A stretch of 64,000 nucleotides of DNA from Tyto alba. Lineage: Eukaryota > Chordata > Aves > Strigiformes > Tytonidae. Under the pieces are notes generated by a model. That model worked only from the letters and a program-made list of their open reading frames with translations, was not told where the DNA came from and ran no database searches. This document shows positions 12,490 to 23,929 of this stretch, piece after piece (positions within the stretch are counted from its first letter, which is position 1; the number at the start of each line of letters is the position of its first letter). The stretch spans positions 21,170,386 to 21,234,385 of the forward strand of contig NW_024881330.1 in assembly GCF_018691265.1 (NCBI RefSeq). Reading direction: 5' to 3'. Position numbers and translations under genes: made by a program.

Positions 12490-15400
12490 CATTGGAAAAA
12501 AAAAAACCAAACCCTTTGCATTCCTATATATACTTGGAACCGTTAGTTCCTCACTGCTGCAGTAGCATTCATTTCCTAAACTTCTGAAATCCTCTTTTAT
12601 CAGTGAGATTCTCATACACTCTTAAGAGAAAGTAATGGTAACCTATCACTTTTAAGACTACAGTTTTTGAAAACCAGACTGTCAGAATACTGCAGGATGT
12701 ACAATAAAAAGCGAACGAATAGCAAAGAGACTGGCTAGATGTTTTAATATGTTTCCAGCATCCACGATTCTATGATTAATTTGTTCTCTCTCATCCTCTT
12801 TTCAAAACGGTAAGAAAACCTCTACCGTTTCTGAGTTTAGCATTTCTGTAAACGGGGATCTTGGCTCAATTTAGGGATTTTATTGCCACAGAAAGCAGAT
12901 TGATAATGATTATTATTATGAACATTCGTAAGGATACAACTACTGCAATATTTGGCTTATATTAAAAGGAAAACTGTTCTCAAGTACCAGGAGAAAATGT
13001 CCAGTAATCTGTGTATAATCTCACTTTTACAGAATGAAGAAAGAGCTTTTCTTTCCCAGTAGGCTATAAGAGGTGTTGGAGTACCCAGACAAAAGAAATA
13101 CCATAGTAAAAGTACATCTTAAGCAGTTCCTGTATGTAGCCATGAATTGGAAGAGCTGAACATTCACAATGCTGTCTAAATATACACAGTTCATTTGGCA
13201 ACAGTACCTCCTGCTTAAATTACTGGTAATTTTCTATTGCTTCTGTGTCTGAAATCTTACTGTCTGACCCCCAAAGAAATTAAAAGTTTTATAGATCTCT
13301 TGGATTGTCCTGCCATAACTGCCCACAGTCTTTCTGGAAAAATTAGGTTAGTGGGTCACTACTTTTAATAGATGGTTTCTTGAGCAAGACCCAGGTCATT
13401 TATAGTTTGACAGATTTTTGGCAAATGGCATTCATTTCGAAATATATTCAAAATCTCCAGCACTAATAATTGTACTCACATCTCTCTGTGCTGTGTTTTA
13501 ACTAAAAAGAGAGAAAAAGGCAATTCACAGCTCAGTACAATCTTCTTTCTTTTCTTATGCATTATTTCTTATTTATTATTAAAACAAACAAGTAAGTTTA
13601 TCAAAGAAGGGGGAAAGGCAAAAGGTGGTGAATTGGAATACATGGAGTTAACTCTTTTTATGCCTTGAAACTTTATAACTTCTTTTTCCTCATTATCTCT
13701 ACAGATATGTTATCTATTTGAGCAGTTAGGGTGAAAAGCTGCTGCTGAATATTGGTATATCCCACAGCAATTATTTTATGATGGCTCCCAGTTCACTTGA
13801 GTTGGCCACGTTCTAGAGGAGCACCAGCATGCTGATCAAGAATCCATGTAAAGGCTCATTTAACCTGCCCTACATATGTGAGGTCACTTTATGTATAGAA
13901 GTCAGAATTCTTATGACATTAGTATTTTTGAATTCAGCCATTTCTCTGAAAACAATCCATTGATCAAAGTGATTACATGGTTAACTTGTGACCATTTGTC
14001 TCTCACTCTAGATTTAATAGTTTTGTAAGATGCATGTTCTGGTAAAGAATATAAATTAATAATAAATAAAGAATACCTTTCTTGATCTGCTAGTATTTTA
14101 TTGTGGAGCTGAACAAGAAAGAACAGAATAGACTAATGAGGGGCAGATCCAGCCTTGACAGAAATCTTACAGAATTTTTTTTTCCAGTTCTTTCCTTTTT
14201 CAAACGCATCTAGAATATACACGCTACTTTTTAACCTTTAGTACAATAGTTTATCCTCGAAGAAATGCTAGTAGATCTACTGACTAGCATTTTTGATCTA
14301 CTGTTAAACCTGGTAGGCTGTTTCAAAGAAGATTACAACAACAGAAGGCACTCATATTTAAATTAGAATGGCGATGATTCCACTTTAAACTCCACGTTTT
14401 CTACCAATATACTTCTCTTACTATTACCTTTATATCAAGAACATTTGAATTTTGATTTCCTGCATCTAGTTGTGAAAGAATTTTACAGCATTACATTTGG
14501 TGCAAGTGGGTCACTGTTTTCTAATGCTGTATTATTCCAGAGCACGGAGTGAATTGTTGCAAAGGGTACTGTGTGATCTCTGATATTGCAACCGATCATA
14601 CACCCTGAGAGGTGTGTACAGTAGTGTTTGATCAGTTAAGTATTTGACATGATCTTCTAAATGCTATCTCTTCTGCTCCCTCAAATTCAGGAAGTGTATA
14701 GCTGCAAGAGAGATCCTCTGTTCCATCTTCTTGTCTCAAGGCAGAATCAACAGCACTTTAATTCATCTAGAAGCTAATTCATCTAGTCTTTCTCTCTTTA
14801 AAAACCTCTAATGATGCAGACTATATACCTTGCTCCAGAGCTTCACTTTCTTTGTTCCAAACTGATTTCAAGTACAGAAGTAGAGGGTTTTTGAAAGTCA
14901 GAATGCTCACATGATGCTGTGAAGCTGGATCCATTCATTCCTCTAGTAAAATACACTATTTGTTCAACACTACAGTTCTAAAAATATAACCGCCTGCATT
15001 AGAATTCCTATTCCTTAATTCTTTTTTTTAAGTGCTGCTCTGAAAAATCATTTGTGACTATGTTGATTTCAGTAATTTATTATCACTTGCACCACCTTCC
15101 CTTTCTCTCTTAATATTCTCAGTTGATTTTTCTCCTTTGGTAAGAGGACACCAGAACTGCCTTTGAAAGAAAGTGCTGAAAGTCTCAGTGGCGTTTGCAA
15201 TCTTTTTATTTCTCCCTTCCTGTTCCAGGGGAAGAACCATACTCCATACCTATAACTTCCTGGCAAGAATTTTTTTGTTGTTGTTTACTTGAAGTTCCAT
15301 GGTGAGAAACTAAATTTTCTTCTCCTCCCTGTAGAAAAAAATGCTATAATATGGGGGTAAAAGTAATGACAATTTCCTGCAGTAGCACAGTGAAAGGAAG

Positions 15401-17780
15401 ATGGATATATAAAAGAAGTAGAAAAAAAAACAAGAGTAAAAGAAAGCTTAAGTCTATTAACAATGGACTGAGGGAGCATCTTCATTTTATCTATATGTCT
15501 AATGAACATTTAAAGACACAGATCAGCTAATTACTCATGGCAACGATTTAGTTAGCAATAAGTCTGTGTGTGGTGCCATACAAATAAATGTGCAACTACA
15601 AATAACACTATTCTCACCTCAGGTTTTTATAAGCTTATGGGACACACATAACAATATGGACAGAATACCCTTAACATGGACAGATTTTTAAACTATATGT
15701 TTAAGAGCTTTGTTTCGTTTGCAATCATAGAGGAAGAAAGGATTGGTGCTCCAAAATGAGGAGTAGTACTTTAGAAAACAACACGTACTTTGCCTCAGAG
15801 AAGAAATCAAGACAATTTTACTGTCTTCTAGCCCAGACCTGTTTTATCCCATGTCCAACTCAGTTTTATGATTTGCAGTTTTCTCCTTTGCCCTCTCTCC
15901 TCTGTAGCTACTTCTGGAATGAACTTTCCATTTCTGAAAAGACTGCAGCTATTTCTCATTTCTCCCTCTCAGTCTATCTGTTCCCAGATTCCCTTTCAAC
16001 ACTGTCTCTACAGCAGCACGTCTGATGAACACCTACTTCTTTCTGTCTTCTGACTTGGATAAGATTGTATTGGGATATAGGAATCTTAGACTAATTAAAT
16101 GACAAATACACCACTCTGCTCCATACCAAAGCTCAGTTAGCCTTGCTTCTCAGATGCCCAGCCCCCCCAGTTCAAGTGCAGCCTGGATAAAACAGCTCTT
16201 AATCTCTCTTCAGATCTTACTTAAGACTACTTCTACCCTTCTCGTTTAACCTTTCAAAAGCACAGCCTTTCCTATCCATCCACCCAGCTAAGATCACACT
16301 GTTAATTGCAAAAACCTTACAGTACTCGTATCTAGTCAGAATGCTGTTACCAAGATAATATTTCCTTTCCGTTGCCTTGGCCATGTGATGCCTGTCTTTG
16401 CCTATCTCTGCTGGTTTCTCTCTTCTGTTGGATGAAACACAAACTTTGTTCTCACTTCCATGGAATATTTTCTTCCTCTTTCACTTACTGCCATGAGGTC
16501 TGCTCCATCCTCTCCTGATACACAAGCCATCACTGCAACTCACAGTTCTTACATTTTCAAAAACCTACGCCTGTGCTTTCTGCAGTGCCCCTCAGACTTC
16601 TGATACATCCTCCATCATCACTCATGGAGCTACCTCCTTTTTCGGACCCAAATATCCCTTCCCCTTCCAATATATTATAAATTTGGTTGCTGCTGGCATT
16701 AACCAGATACACCCTGCTTGCTTAAGCATGTTGTTTGTCGGCATTTCAGCTCCTCCCAGCTGTGTCCTCATTGCAACACGACTGTTAAAACAGCAGCAGA
16801 AACAGTTATGAAAAAAAGATACAAGATTTTGAAAACACATAAATTTTAAATATTTTCCCTACAAATCTAAATAAAATTGTGTGGAACAATACATTTAAAA
16901 ATACCAGCATCCTATGAACAATTAGATATATCTAATCTAGAGTTAAGGTGACAAAATACTGAGCATTTAGTCCTGCTATAAGGTGAAATTACTGTACAAA
17001 TACAGAACTCTTACATAGACTTCCAGGACAGCATTATAGTGGTTAACAATTATAGTCAACAAATATCTAAATAATGGTTTCACACTTTTTTAACCCAGCC
17101 TGTAAGTCTCTAAAGCTAAGTTAGCTAAACTAATTACAGGAAGTCGTCATAAATTTACTGTACTATTACAAGTACTATTACTACTATCACAAAGTTAAAA
17201 CTTTCACCTCCCAGGAAAATACATGCCCGTTTACATTTCCCACAGGTAATGTAAAATGGACTTTTCAATTATTGTGGGGTTTAATTCTGTTTATTGTAAA
17301 AGAACTAGCCCAAAATACAGGATTCAGACCTGGAGAAATTTTTATCTAAATCTGAACTTTGCATTTAATGTTCATCTCTGATGAACGGAAAAATGGAAAC
17401 TAAATTCATTTTTGTCCTGAATTCTCACACTATATAGTTTGAATAGCTGTAGTATGAACTCTCCCTTTAGAGAAAATATACTATAAAATGTACATTGCTA
17501 CTAACCTCTACTGCAATCTTGTGGTAACAAAAGTATATTTTATGTTTCGAGTTAGATTGGATTCCAGCTTTCCAAAAGTGGAAGGAAAAGGCAGTAATCT
17601 ACTTTTCTACTCAGTTTTCAAGGTCTGATAAAAAAGTTGTAACAGGACTGTGACTAGGATAAAATAAACACAGATAGCAAGGCATTGTTAGGAAAAAAAT
17701 CAAATATGCCTTTTCTAAGTTTGTTGGGAAAATATCACTCGTGATAAAATGTCTCCTTTTGGGGAAGAGGATGTTTGGAG
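12490..17780. other. AT-rich noncoding stretch, no gene seen
   Basis: I find no recognisable protein, RNA gene or transposon. Frames are at most about 90 codons. A CpG-containing inverted repeat lies at 12,805-12,830. From about 15.8 to 16.8 kb the plus strand is rich in C and T without being a simple repeat. A lone CGATTCTATGATT word near 12,770 recalls the avian CR1 3' terminus but has no CR1 body upstream. Confidence 0.65.
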
Positions 17781-17789
17781 ACAGGGACT

Positions 17790-18135
17790 GGAAGACAGCT
17801 GTTAGAGATTCAGGCTGGAGACACCTGACAATGGGGTGCACCTGAGGATAAGCCAGGCGGCACGGGAGACATCTCATGGGGAATGTCTGCACTGAGCTGC
17901 TGCTGAGATATGTTTTTTTGAAGATTTGTCCCAAATGGAAGAATTTGATCTTTGCAATCCAAAACTTTCTTTGTCTTGTGGCAGGACAGCCAGGAAAGGC
18001 CATGCCACCTCGCCATGCACCACAGCAGTGGCTGCTCTGGCTGACAGTGGCACCAGGGCACGGAGGTACCACGCTCCTGCCCAGGCACCCCAGGCACTTC
18101 AGCACCGCCTCACCGAAAGCCCACCAGTGCTCTGA
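17790..18135. other. GC-rich segment with long chance frames
   Basis: GC content rises here and reading frames open in several phases: about 250 codons on the minus strand (17,611-18,369) and 117 on the plus strand (17,876-18,229). The predicted peptides are low in recognisable structure, rich in Ser, Cys and Pro, and match no family I know. Overlapping open frames on both strands are expected in GC-rich noncoding DNA, where stop codons are rarer. I do not call a gene. Confidence 0.45.
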
Positions 18136-18369
18136 GCTGGGAAGGAGAACCATGATGATTTTGCTGTCGAAAAGACTACATAAAACTCCCCAAATCTGTT
18201 TTTTCCTTAGGTGTAGGCTATCATTTTGATACGTGTAAGAGATTATAATGATACAGGCAGAGGCAATGTCTGCAGATTTATCAGGGCTTCCCATTAACCT
18301 TTTCATCGCCTCTGTCTCCTCAGCAAGGCTTCTCGAGGCAGCAGCTAAGAAAGGAAACACTGCCAGCAC

Positions 18370-18690
18370 AACTGTATGAAAGCTACCCTGCCAGGGATCC
18401 GCGCGGGATACTGATGATCAACGTTACAGCTTAAAAGACTTGTTTTCTCTGCGAGGAAATGCAGCTGGGGTCCTTCAGGAGAAAAACGTTGCAGTTTCCA
18501 CTTCTTTTATGGATTTTTCTCAGCTGATGCACTGTCTGAATCCTTCTCACGTGGTGCTTTCTGCTGCTTTTGAAAACCGCTACTGACATGTTTTTACACA
18601 GCTTACAAAGGATAATCCAGAGGAGAACACTGAATTGGACCCACCATTAGCATTGTCCTATTAAAGAACATTATCAAATGCCCCATTTTA
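18370..18690. promoter_or_regulatory. Conserved-looking noncoding block
   Basis: Repeat-free sequence keeps CpGs (GATCCGCGCGGGAT, CAACGTTAC, AAACGTTGC) and contains GGATAATCC, a bicoid-type homeodomain core, near 18,610. There is no credible coding frame. I infer a regulatory element from motif content and CpG retention. Confidence 0.35.
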
Positions 18691-18699
18691 TATTTTTCC

Positions 18700-20090
18700 A
18701 TCTTTTATTTGGAGCAACAAAAACAACTGAACCAAGCTAACCTACAAAACTATAAAATATAACTAAAAATAACTTGTTTTCATAAATTTAGCTGCACATT
18801 GGGCAGGTGAATTTTTTGACCTTGGCTATTTTTTATTTTTTAATTTCTTTTATTTTTCTGATGTTTAGACAAAGCATTTTGTTTATCTTTTGTTAAGGAA
18901 AAAGGTCTCTGACATAATCCAATGAAAATTCAGGAGGATAACTTTTGTGCTCAGTCTGTAGGGCATTTACATTCCATGTCATTCCTTTTTCCTGTGCCGT
19001 TCTCTCAGTCACAATTCAAGCCTCATTTTTAGACTGAAGTGAAAATGATGCTTGTTTTCACATTTACTGTTTTTGGTATATTTAAAGATCATTCTTAAGG
19101 TGATAAGAACTGTCGATCTCTTGAATTTAGAATGTATATATTTATCTTTTCATTAAAAGCTTTATCAAAATCCAGCTGGTATTGCACCAACTGACTATTG
19201 GTATTGGACTATAACACTTCTGACCTAAGATGCTGTGAAACTGGACAATGGTACTTTTGGTTCAGCTCCACAAAATTATAACTTGGAAATTATGTATGTT
19301 GTGTCTTTACTCTGGCACTAATGCTGCAGATACCCAAATTCTCTTCAAAGAGATGCTGAAATACTATTTGTATATCTAAGTCTATATGCAGATTTATTCT
19401 TCTGGGGGGCATTTATATACCAAATTTACTTCCAAGTTTGAAGTGTATACCCGATTCTCCTCTGCAAGGACATTCAGGTGACTGGGAGTTTGGCTTGAAC
19501 CCCTTTCTACTTTGCCAGGCCATAAGCCAATATTACAAGATGCATTTTTAACTTTTCTGAGTCATCCAGATAAAAGGAAAAAACAGTAAAATTCCCTGCA
19601 CTGTGTACCACTCAGATAACAAACAGACAAATAAATATAAAGAAAACAACATCAATCTTTATGTATGCATTAAAAGGAGAGTAAAGGCTTTCAGATCCCA
19701 CGTGTTTGGTTCCTTTTCGTCTTTTCCACTTTCCTGTCCTTACCCTGTTTTTTGCCCTCTAAAGGCAAGCTACCCCCTCCTTTGTATGCCTGCACTCACA
19801 GATGCTATTCTTATTTATGGAGAGAGGCTCTCACTCCCTCTCTGTCTCCACAATAAGGACAGCACTGATGTCCTAAATATTCTTACTTAGAGCTTTCAGA
19901 CAGGGGAAGGTTCACCTTCTCCATCTAACCCCAATGTGCTTCCTCGCCTGGCCTGTATCAGCATCTTTCCAACATCCAGCAGAGTCGGGGGGACCGCCTC
20001 TCTCCTTCTACAACCTGAATTGTCAAAAGGCTTTGTGGGACTCCAGGTGAGTAAAAAAGCAGCAGAACGATGGGATTACAAAAAGGACAG
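18700..20090. other. Noncoding stretch before a CpG knot
   Basis: T-rich to about 18.9 kb, then mixed sequence. No gene is supported. A splice-like pair (acceptor AG at 19,978-19,979 and donor CAG/GTGAGT after 20,046) could bound a 67-bp exon, listed as a finding rather than a gene. Confidence 0.6.
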
Positions 20091-20128
20091 GTGGTGCTAA
20101 GCTTGGTTTGTGGCTCCAGCAAAAGTCC

Positions 20129-20225
20129 CGGGTAGCGGAGGCAGCGCAGCACCCCGGCAGCTGGGTGCCGTGGTGCCCGGGCGCGTCTGCCTTTCACCCG
20201 GCCTGCCCGTGCCCGCACCGCGGCG
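20129..20225. promoter_or_regulatory. Compact CpG knot (14 CpGs in 97 bp)
   Basis: Fourteen CpG dinucleotides fall within 97 bp of very GC-rich sequence including CCCGGGCGCG and CACCGCGGCG. The surrounding kilobase has almost none. This is too short for a formal CpG island but indicates an unmethylated or constrained core. It may be a small promoter or enhancer core. I see no TATA box or initiator that fixes a direction. Confidence 0.45.
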
Positions 20226-20459
20226 AAGGAGCCTTCTGCAAAAGAAGATTGCCACAGGGAATAAAAGAAAAACCTGAGGGATAAAAATGGATCACTTCCA
20301 ATTAAAATTACCATACTATAATTTTGTTAGTTATCAGTGACAGACTAAAGTACATGGCAGTTTAACTGACAAGAAAATGTCCTTTTGGGCATAATATAGC
20401 ATACAGATCTTTGACTTTTTAGCATGCAGTGTCCAGATGGTACTTTTTTGCTTCATGTT

Positions 20460-20830
20460 GTGATCAGGAGGCAGAAAGGCCATTTTGGAAACAGTGGCAG
20501 TGAAAGCCAGCATAGATCAGAGGCACACGAGGCCGCCTGAATCCACGAGGATGTATCGTATCATTGCAGGTAATCCTCACATGAGGGTACGTACGGTAGG
20601 AAGGATATTTTCTAAAGCTATTTGCTGGAGACACTATCAAGTGCACTTAGAGCAGCGGTTTGTGTAGCTGATTGGAAACCTACCCTGCTGCTGCTGAATG
20701 CCCGTTAAGACGAGCGACATTTTATTTACAAGATGTAAAGAAAAACGATCGCCGAATAATAAAATGTTCCACTAAATTCCAGCATGCTATATTAACTTAG
20801 GAATGCTATTGTATATTAAAAAGTTATGCC
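20460..20830. promoter_or_regulatory. Probable conserved noncoding element
   Basis: Complex repeat-free sequence with unusual CpG retention (GTATCGTATC, GGTACGTACGG, AACGATCGCCG), a GTAATCC bicoid-type core near 20,570 and an AT-rich tail. A 60-codon frame spans 20,485-20,667 with no recognisable family. A CAG/GTAATC donor-like word sits near 20,570 but no matching acceptor is convincing. With the CpG knot just upstream it may form one regulatory module. Confidence 0.4.
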
Positions 20831-20839
20831 CTCTTCATT

Positions 20840-23630
20840 TTTTCCCGCAGTCCTTACTTTAGAGATGTGCACAATGAGCTTCCCCCCCCCACCCTACAGG
20901 AAAGATAATCTTCCTTCTTCAGCGCAGCACAAATCCTGCGGCTAACTCCCCTTGTGAACCTGAGTGGTATTGACATGGGGGTGTAGAGTCAGGCAGAAAA
21001 CCAGGCATCTTCTGATGAAACACATAAACTACACACATTCAAGAACAAAACAAAAATCTTCTAAAAGCCTGTGTGTAAGATAAGACTGCCTTGGGGGCAG
21101 CTCGAACTTGCGGTCTTGGCCATTTACGCAGGATTTTACAGAGCCATCTATTACAGTATTCAACAAAAAGAAGTACTTCAAAAAGCTTCCTTTTTTTTTT
21201 TTTTTTTCAGTTGGAAGTACAATAATTTGTAACTCAAAATTTGGAAGTGTTCCCAGTTTTTGGCAGTAAAATGATAATACTGGGCATATCATTTTAAAGT
21301 GGAATCTCATGGAAGTTAATTCAGACGACAAGGTCACTTTTAGACATTTTTTTCCCTTATGTTTTGGACTGAAAATAATTCCCAAATCCTATTATTTGAA
21401 GCAGGGGTACTTACCATAGCAATCCTTGCCTCCCCTGATACACATGCTACCTCTGAGATAGAGTGCCTTAAAAAAAAAAACCTCACAAGAATATATACCA
21501 TAAGCTTCAGAATTTTTTTTAAGAAAAGCAAAGCAAAAGTTGTACACCAAGCAATCATATAGTGTACCTTTGTACTGTTTGGTTTTAACATGAATTTTTC
21601 AAAAGTGTGAGTTTTCTTCCTTTGTATAAAATCAACTGATTTTGCAGAAAAAGAGGAAAAGGATACTGGGCTTTTTTAACCGCTAAAATGGAGTGGTAAC
21701 TACAGTAAAACTGATAAACTAAAATCAGTTTTGCCCCAATGTTTCCTTGTTCTGTTTTACACCTCGGTCTTAGGGTGCGATGCCCTGAACCTGTAAGTAC
21801 CTTATTATAATTAAAACACAAAACCAACCAACCAAACCCAGCAATGTGTTTGTAGAGAATGGGAGGCTTATGGGAAATCCTGATTAAATTACTGCCACCA
21901 ACATTAAGAGGCATGCAGGGCTCAGAGAGATCAACTTATCTCTAGATAAGATTAAATCAACTTACACAGAACTGAGATATCCATAAGAAGTATCATAGGT
22001 ATAAAATCATACATGCCATGAAAATATCTCCAAAGAGCATTTATTTCTATTTTTTTCAATTTTAAATAATTTGTTTTGAAAGTGCTAATCTCCAATATTT
22101 GAAAAAAGCTTCAAAGTCCATTTATACCAAGTTTTCCCTAACACCCTTTCCTCTATTTCTCTCACATTTTATCTCATGCATAAACCCCACTCACATTCTA
22201 TAAGTCAAAGACTGTGATATACTATCAAAATGCAGGCTGCATTTATCTAGAACAAAGTATAAACATTTCCAGTGTGTGTACCTAAGATTCATTTGCTTGC
22301 CAAGTGGCTTTGTCTCCTTCCTTGATTATTGTCTGAAGGAAGAATTTTGATTCAAATGACTGAATTTCTCAAGCTCAGGTACTGCTGATAATAGGATTTA
22401 TGACAAGCTAAAAAAGCAAAAAGTGATCAGAGACCCTTTTCAAAATGCCATCATGCTGCTGACTTAAAGTATGACTTAGAGAACAGATGTAAGACTAAAC
22501 ACATGTGGGCATGTAGGAGATTGCCTGTACCACTACGTTCCGACACACATGCCAAACTCCCACCGATTTAAAGGCAAATTTGCAAACCCACCTGAGAGCA
22601 CAGTTTGTAAAGAAATATTAAAGATTTAAGTATCACCACTATCTTCAAATAAATGCATGTTTTTTTCTGTGGACAACTATTCCTTTTTTTCTATAGCATC
22701 TACTGAGTAACAAAGCAAACCAAAACAAAGTAGGGGTGCAAGCAAATAGCGACAAACCCTTTAGTCTTTCAATTGCTCCTAGCATAGTGCCTCTCACTAA
22801 GTAGCTCCTACTTGCAGCCTCTGCTCTGTCTACTGTTTGCTTTGTTTCTGTGGAAGCACTTCAGTACATGACAGATAGAACAAAAAGAGGAAAAGTGAAT
22901 TCCAAACTGCAAGAATCCAGCGTGGAGCATATCTAATGGCCATCTGTATACGTGCTTAAAGAAAGCAGAAAAGCACAAAACTCTAAGACACTTTCCTCGA
23001 TCTTTCCCTCTCTCTGCCATGTGTCATTTACGCATATGAATCCAATGCATCTCAGAGATGATTATCTGGCAGTGTCCTACTAATCTGCTCATCAGTTACA
23101 GGACAGACAGGCACATTTTAGGCATATCAGTTCCTCTGTGAGTCTGAGTTAAACTGAAGCCATGAGAGACAGAAGACAAATACATTAAGCCAGTGCAATC
23201 CTAAAACATGATAAAAGCTTTAAGTGATCCAGGAGAGCCCCAGAGCCTAAACTAGTGAACTTTAAAACAGCGTATGTTAAAATAATGAAGTGAAATGTCT
23301 CCACTAAATATTTTCTTCTTTTATTTTTTTTATCCATATTAATATATAACGTGAACACATTTAGTATATTTAACACAACAGTACAGATGGAAAGAATAAC
23401 AACTGAAACTAATTCATTTTGATTTCTGCTTTACAAATAAGAGAAAGACTTGGTCTTCTCTGAAAGATTTATGAGGCTTCCCACCATAAAGGAGCCTGGA
23501 TTACAGCTATGCTTACTTTATAAAATGAAATTCTGCCATTATAGGCAAGAGTTCATGGCTGTAATTATTTCAATGCACTTCCCAGTCAATGTGTCTTACA
23601 CAGCTGAGCCAAACCCTCTCTTACATATGC
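20840..23630. other. AT-rich noncoding stretch, no gene seen
   Basis: Frames are at most about 120 codons without recognisable domains. A C9 run occurs at 20,882-20,890 and a T17 run at 21,191-21,207. No mobile element ends or RNA genes were recognised. Confidence 0.65.
21191..21207 (+). repeat. Poly(T) tract, 17 bp
   Basis: A homopolymer run. On the minus strand it would be a poly(A), but no retroposed sequence is recognisable beside it. Confidence 0.9.
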
Positions 23631-23639
23631 AGGTCATTT

Positions 23640-23920
23640 CATAAGAAGTCTAAGAGCTTCAACAACTTTGTGTGACCTTGCATTGAATAACACTGGAAAA
23701 TTGATTTGGCTCTAGTAATAAAAGACCGTCTGCATTATCTGCATTCTAATTATAATTAATATAACCAGGATAACTGCTGTATTATTTACGATTAGAGCTA
23801 TGGTGAGCACAGTGTAATAATAATCTGCTACATAATTTTTTATTGATCTGATGGCTTTATTGCAGAAAAAACAAAATGCTACACTGCTGTACTACTAAAA
23901 TTGCCTTTCTAGACATGTCT
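23640..23920. promoter_or_regulatory. Conserved-looking block with clustered homeodomain sites
   Basis: Dense TAAT cores (CTAATTATAATTAATATAAC near 23,746), a GCATTATCTGCATTC stretch and TTTATTGATCTGATGGC occur without any simple repeat. The texture is that of a vertebrate ultraconserved-type enhancer. A TGTGACCTTG word near 23,670 also occurs in MIR SINEs, but the flanks do not follow MIR. No coding potential is seen. Confidence 0.35.
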
Positions 23921-23929
23921 GTTTAGAGG

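Noticed and set aside
12768..12780. CGATTCTATGATT, resembling the avian CR1 3' terminal repeat
   Set aside because: Only one unit of the expected tandem octamer is present and the preceding sequence does not resemble a CR1 3' region.
18096..18120. TTCAGCACC, the left half of a REST/RE1 site
   Set aside because: The right half (GGACAG-type) is missing at any accepted spacing.
17611..18369. 252-codon minus-strand open frame, the longest in the window
   Set aside because: The peptide matches no family I recognise, mixes AT-rich and GC-rich composition along its length, and overlaps a 117-codon frame on the other strand. A vertebrate single-exon gene would need more support.
23665..23680. TGTGACCTTG word shared with MIR SINEs
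   Set aside because: The flanks do not follow the MIR consensus on either side, so this is likely coincidence.
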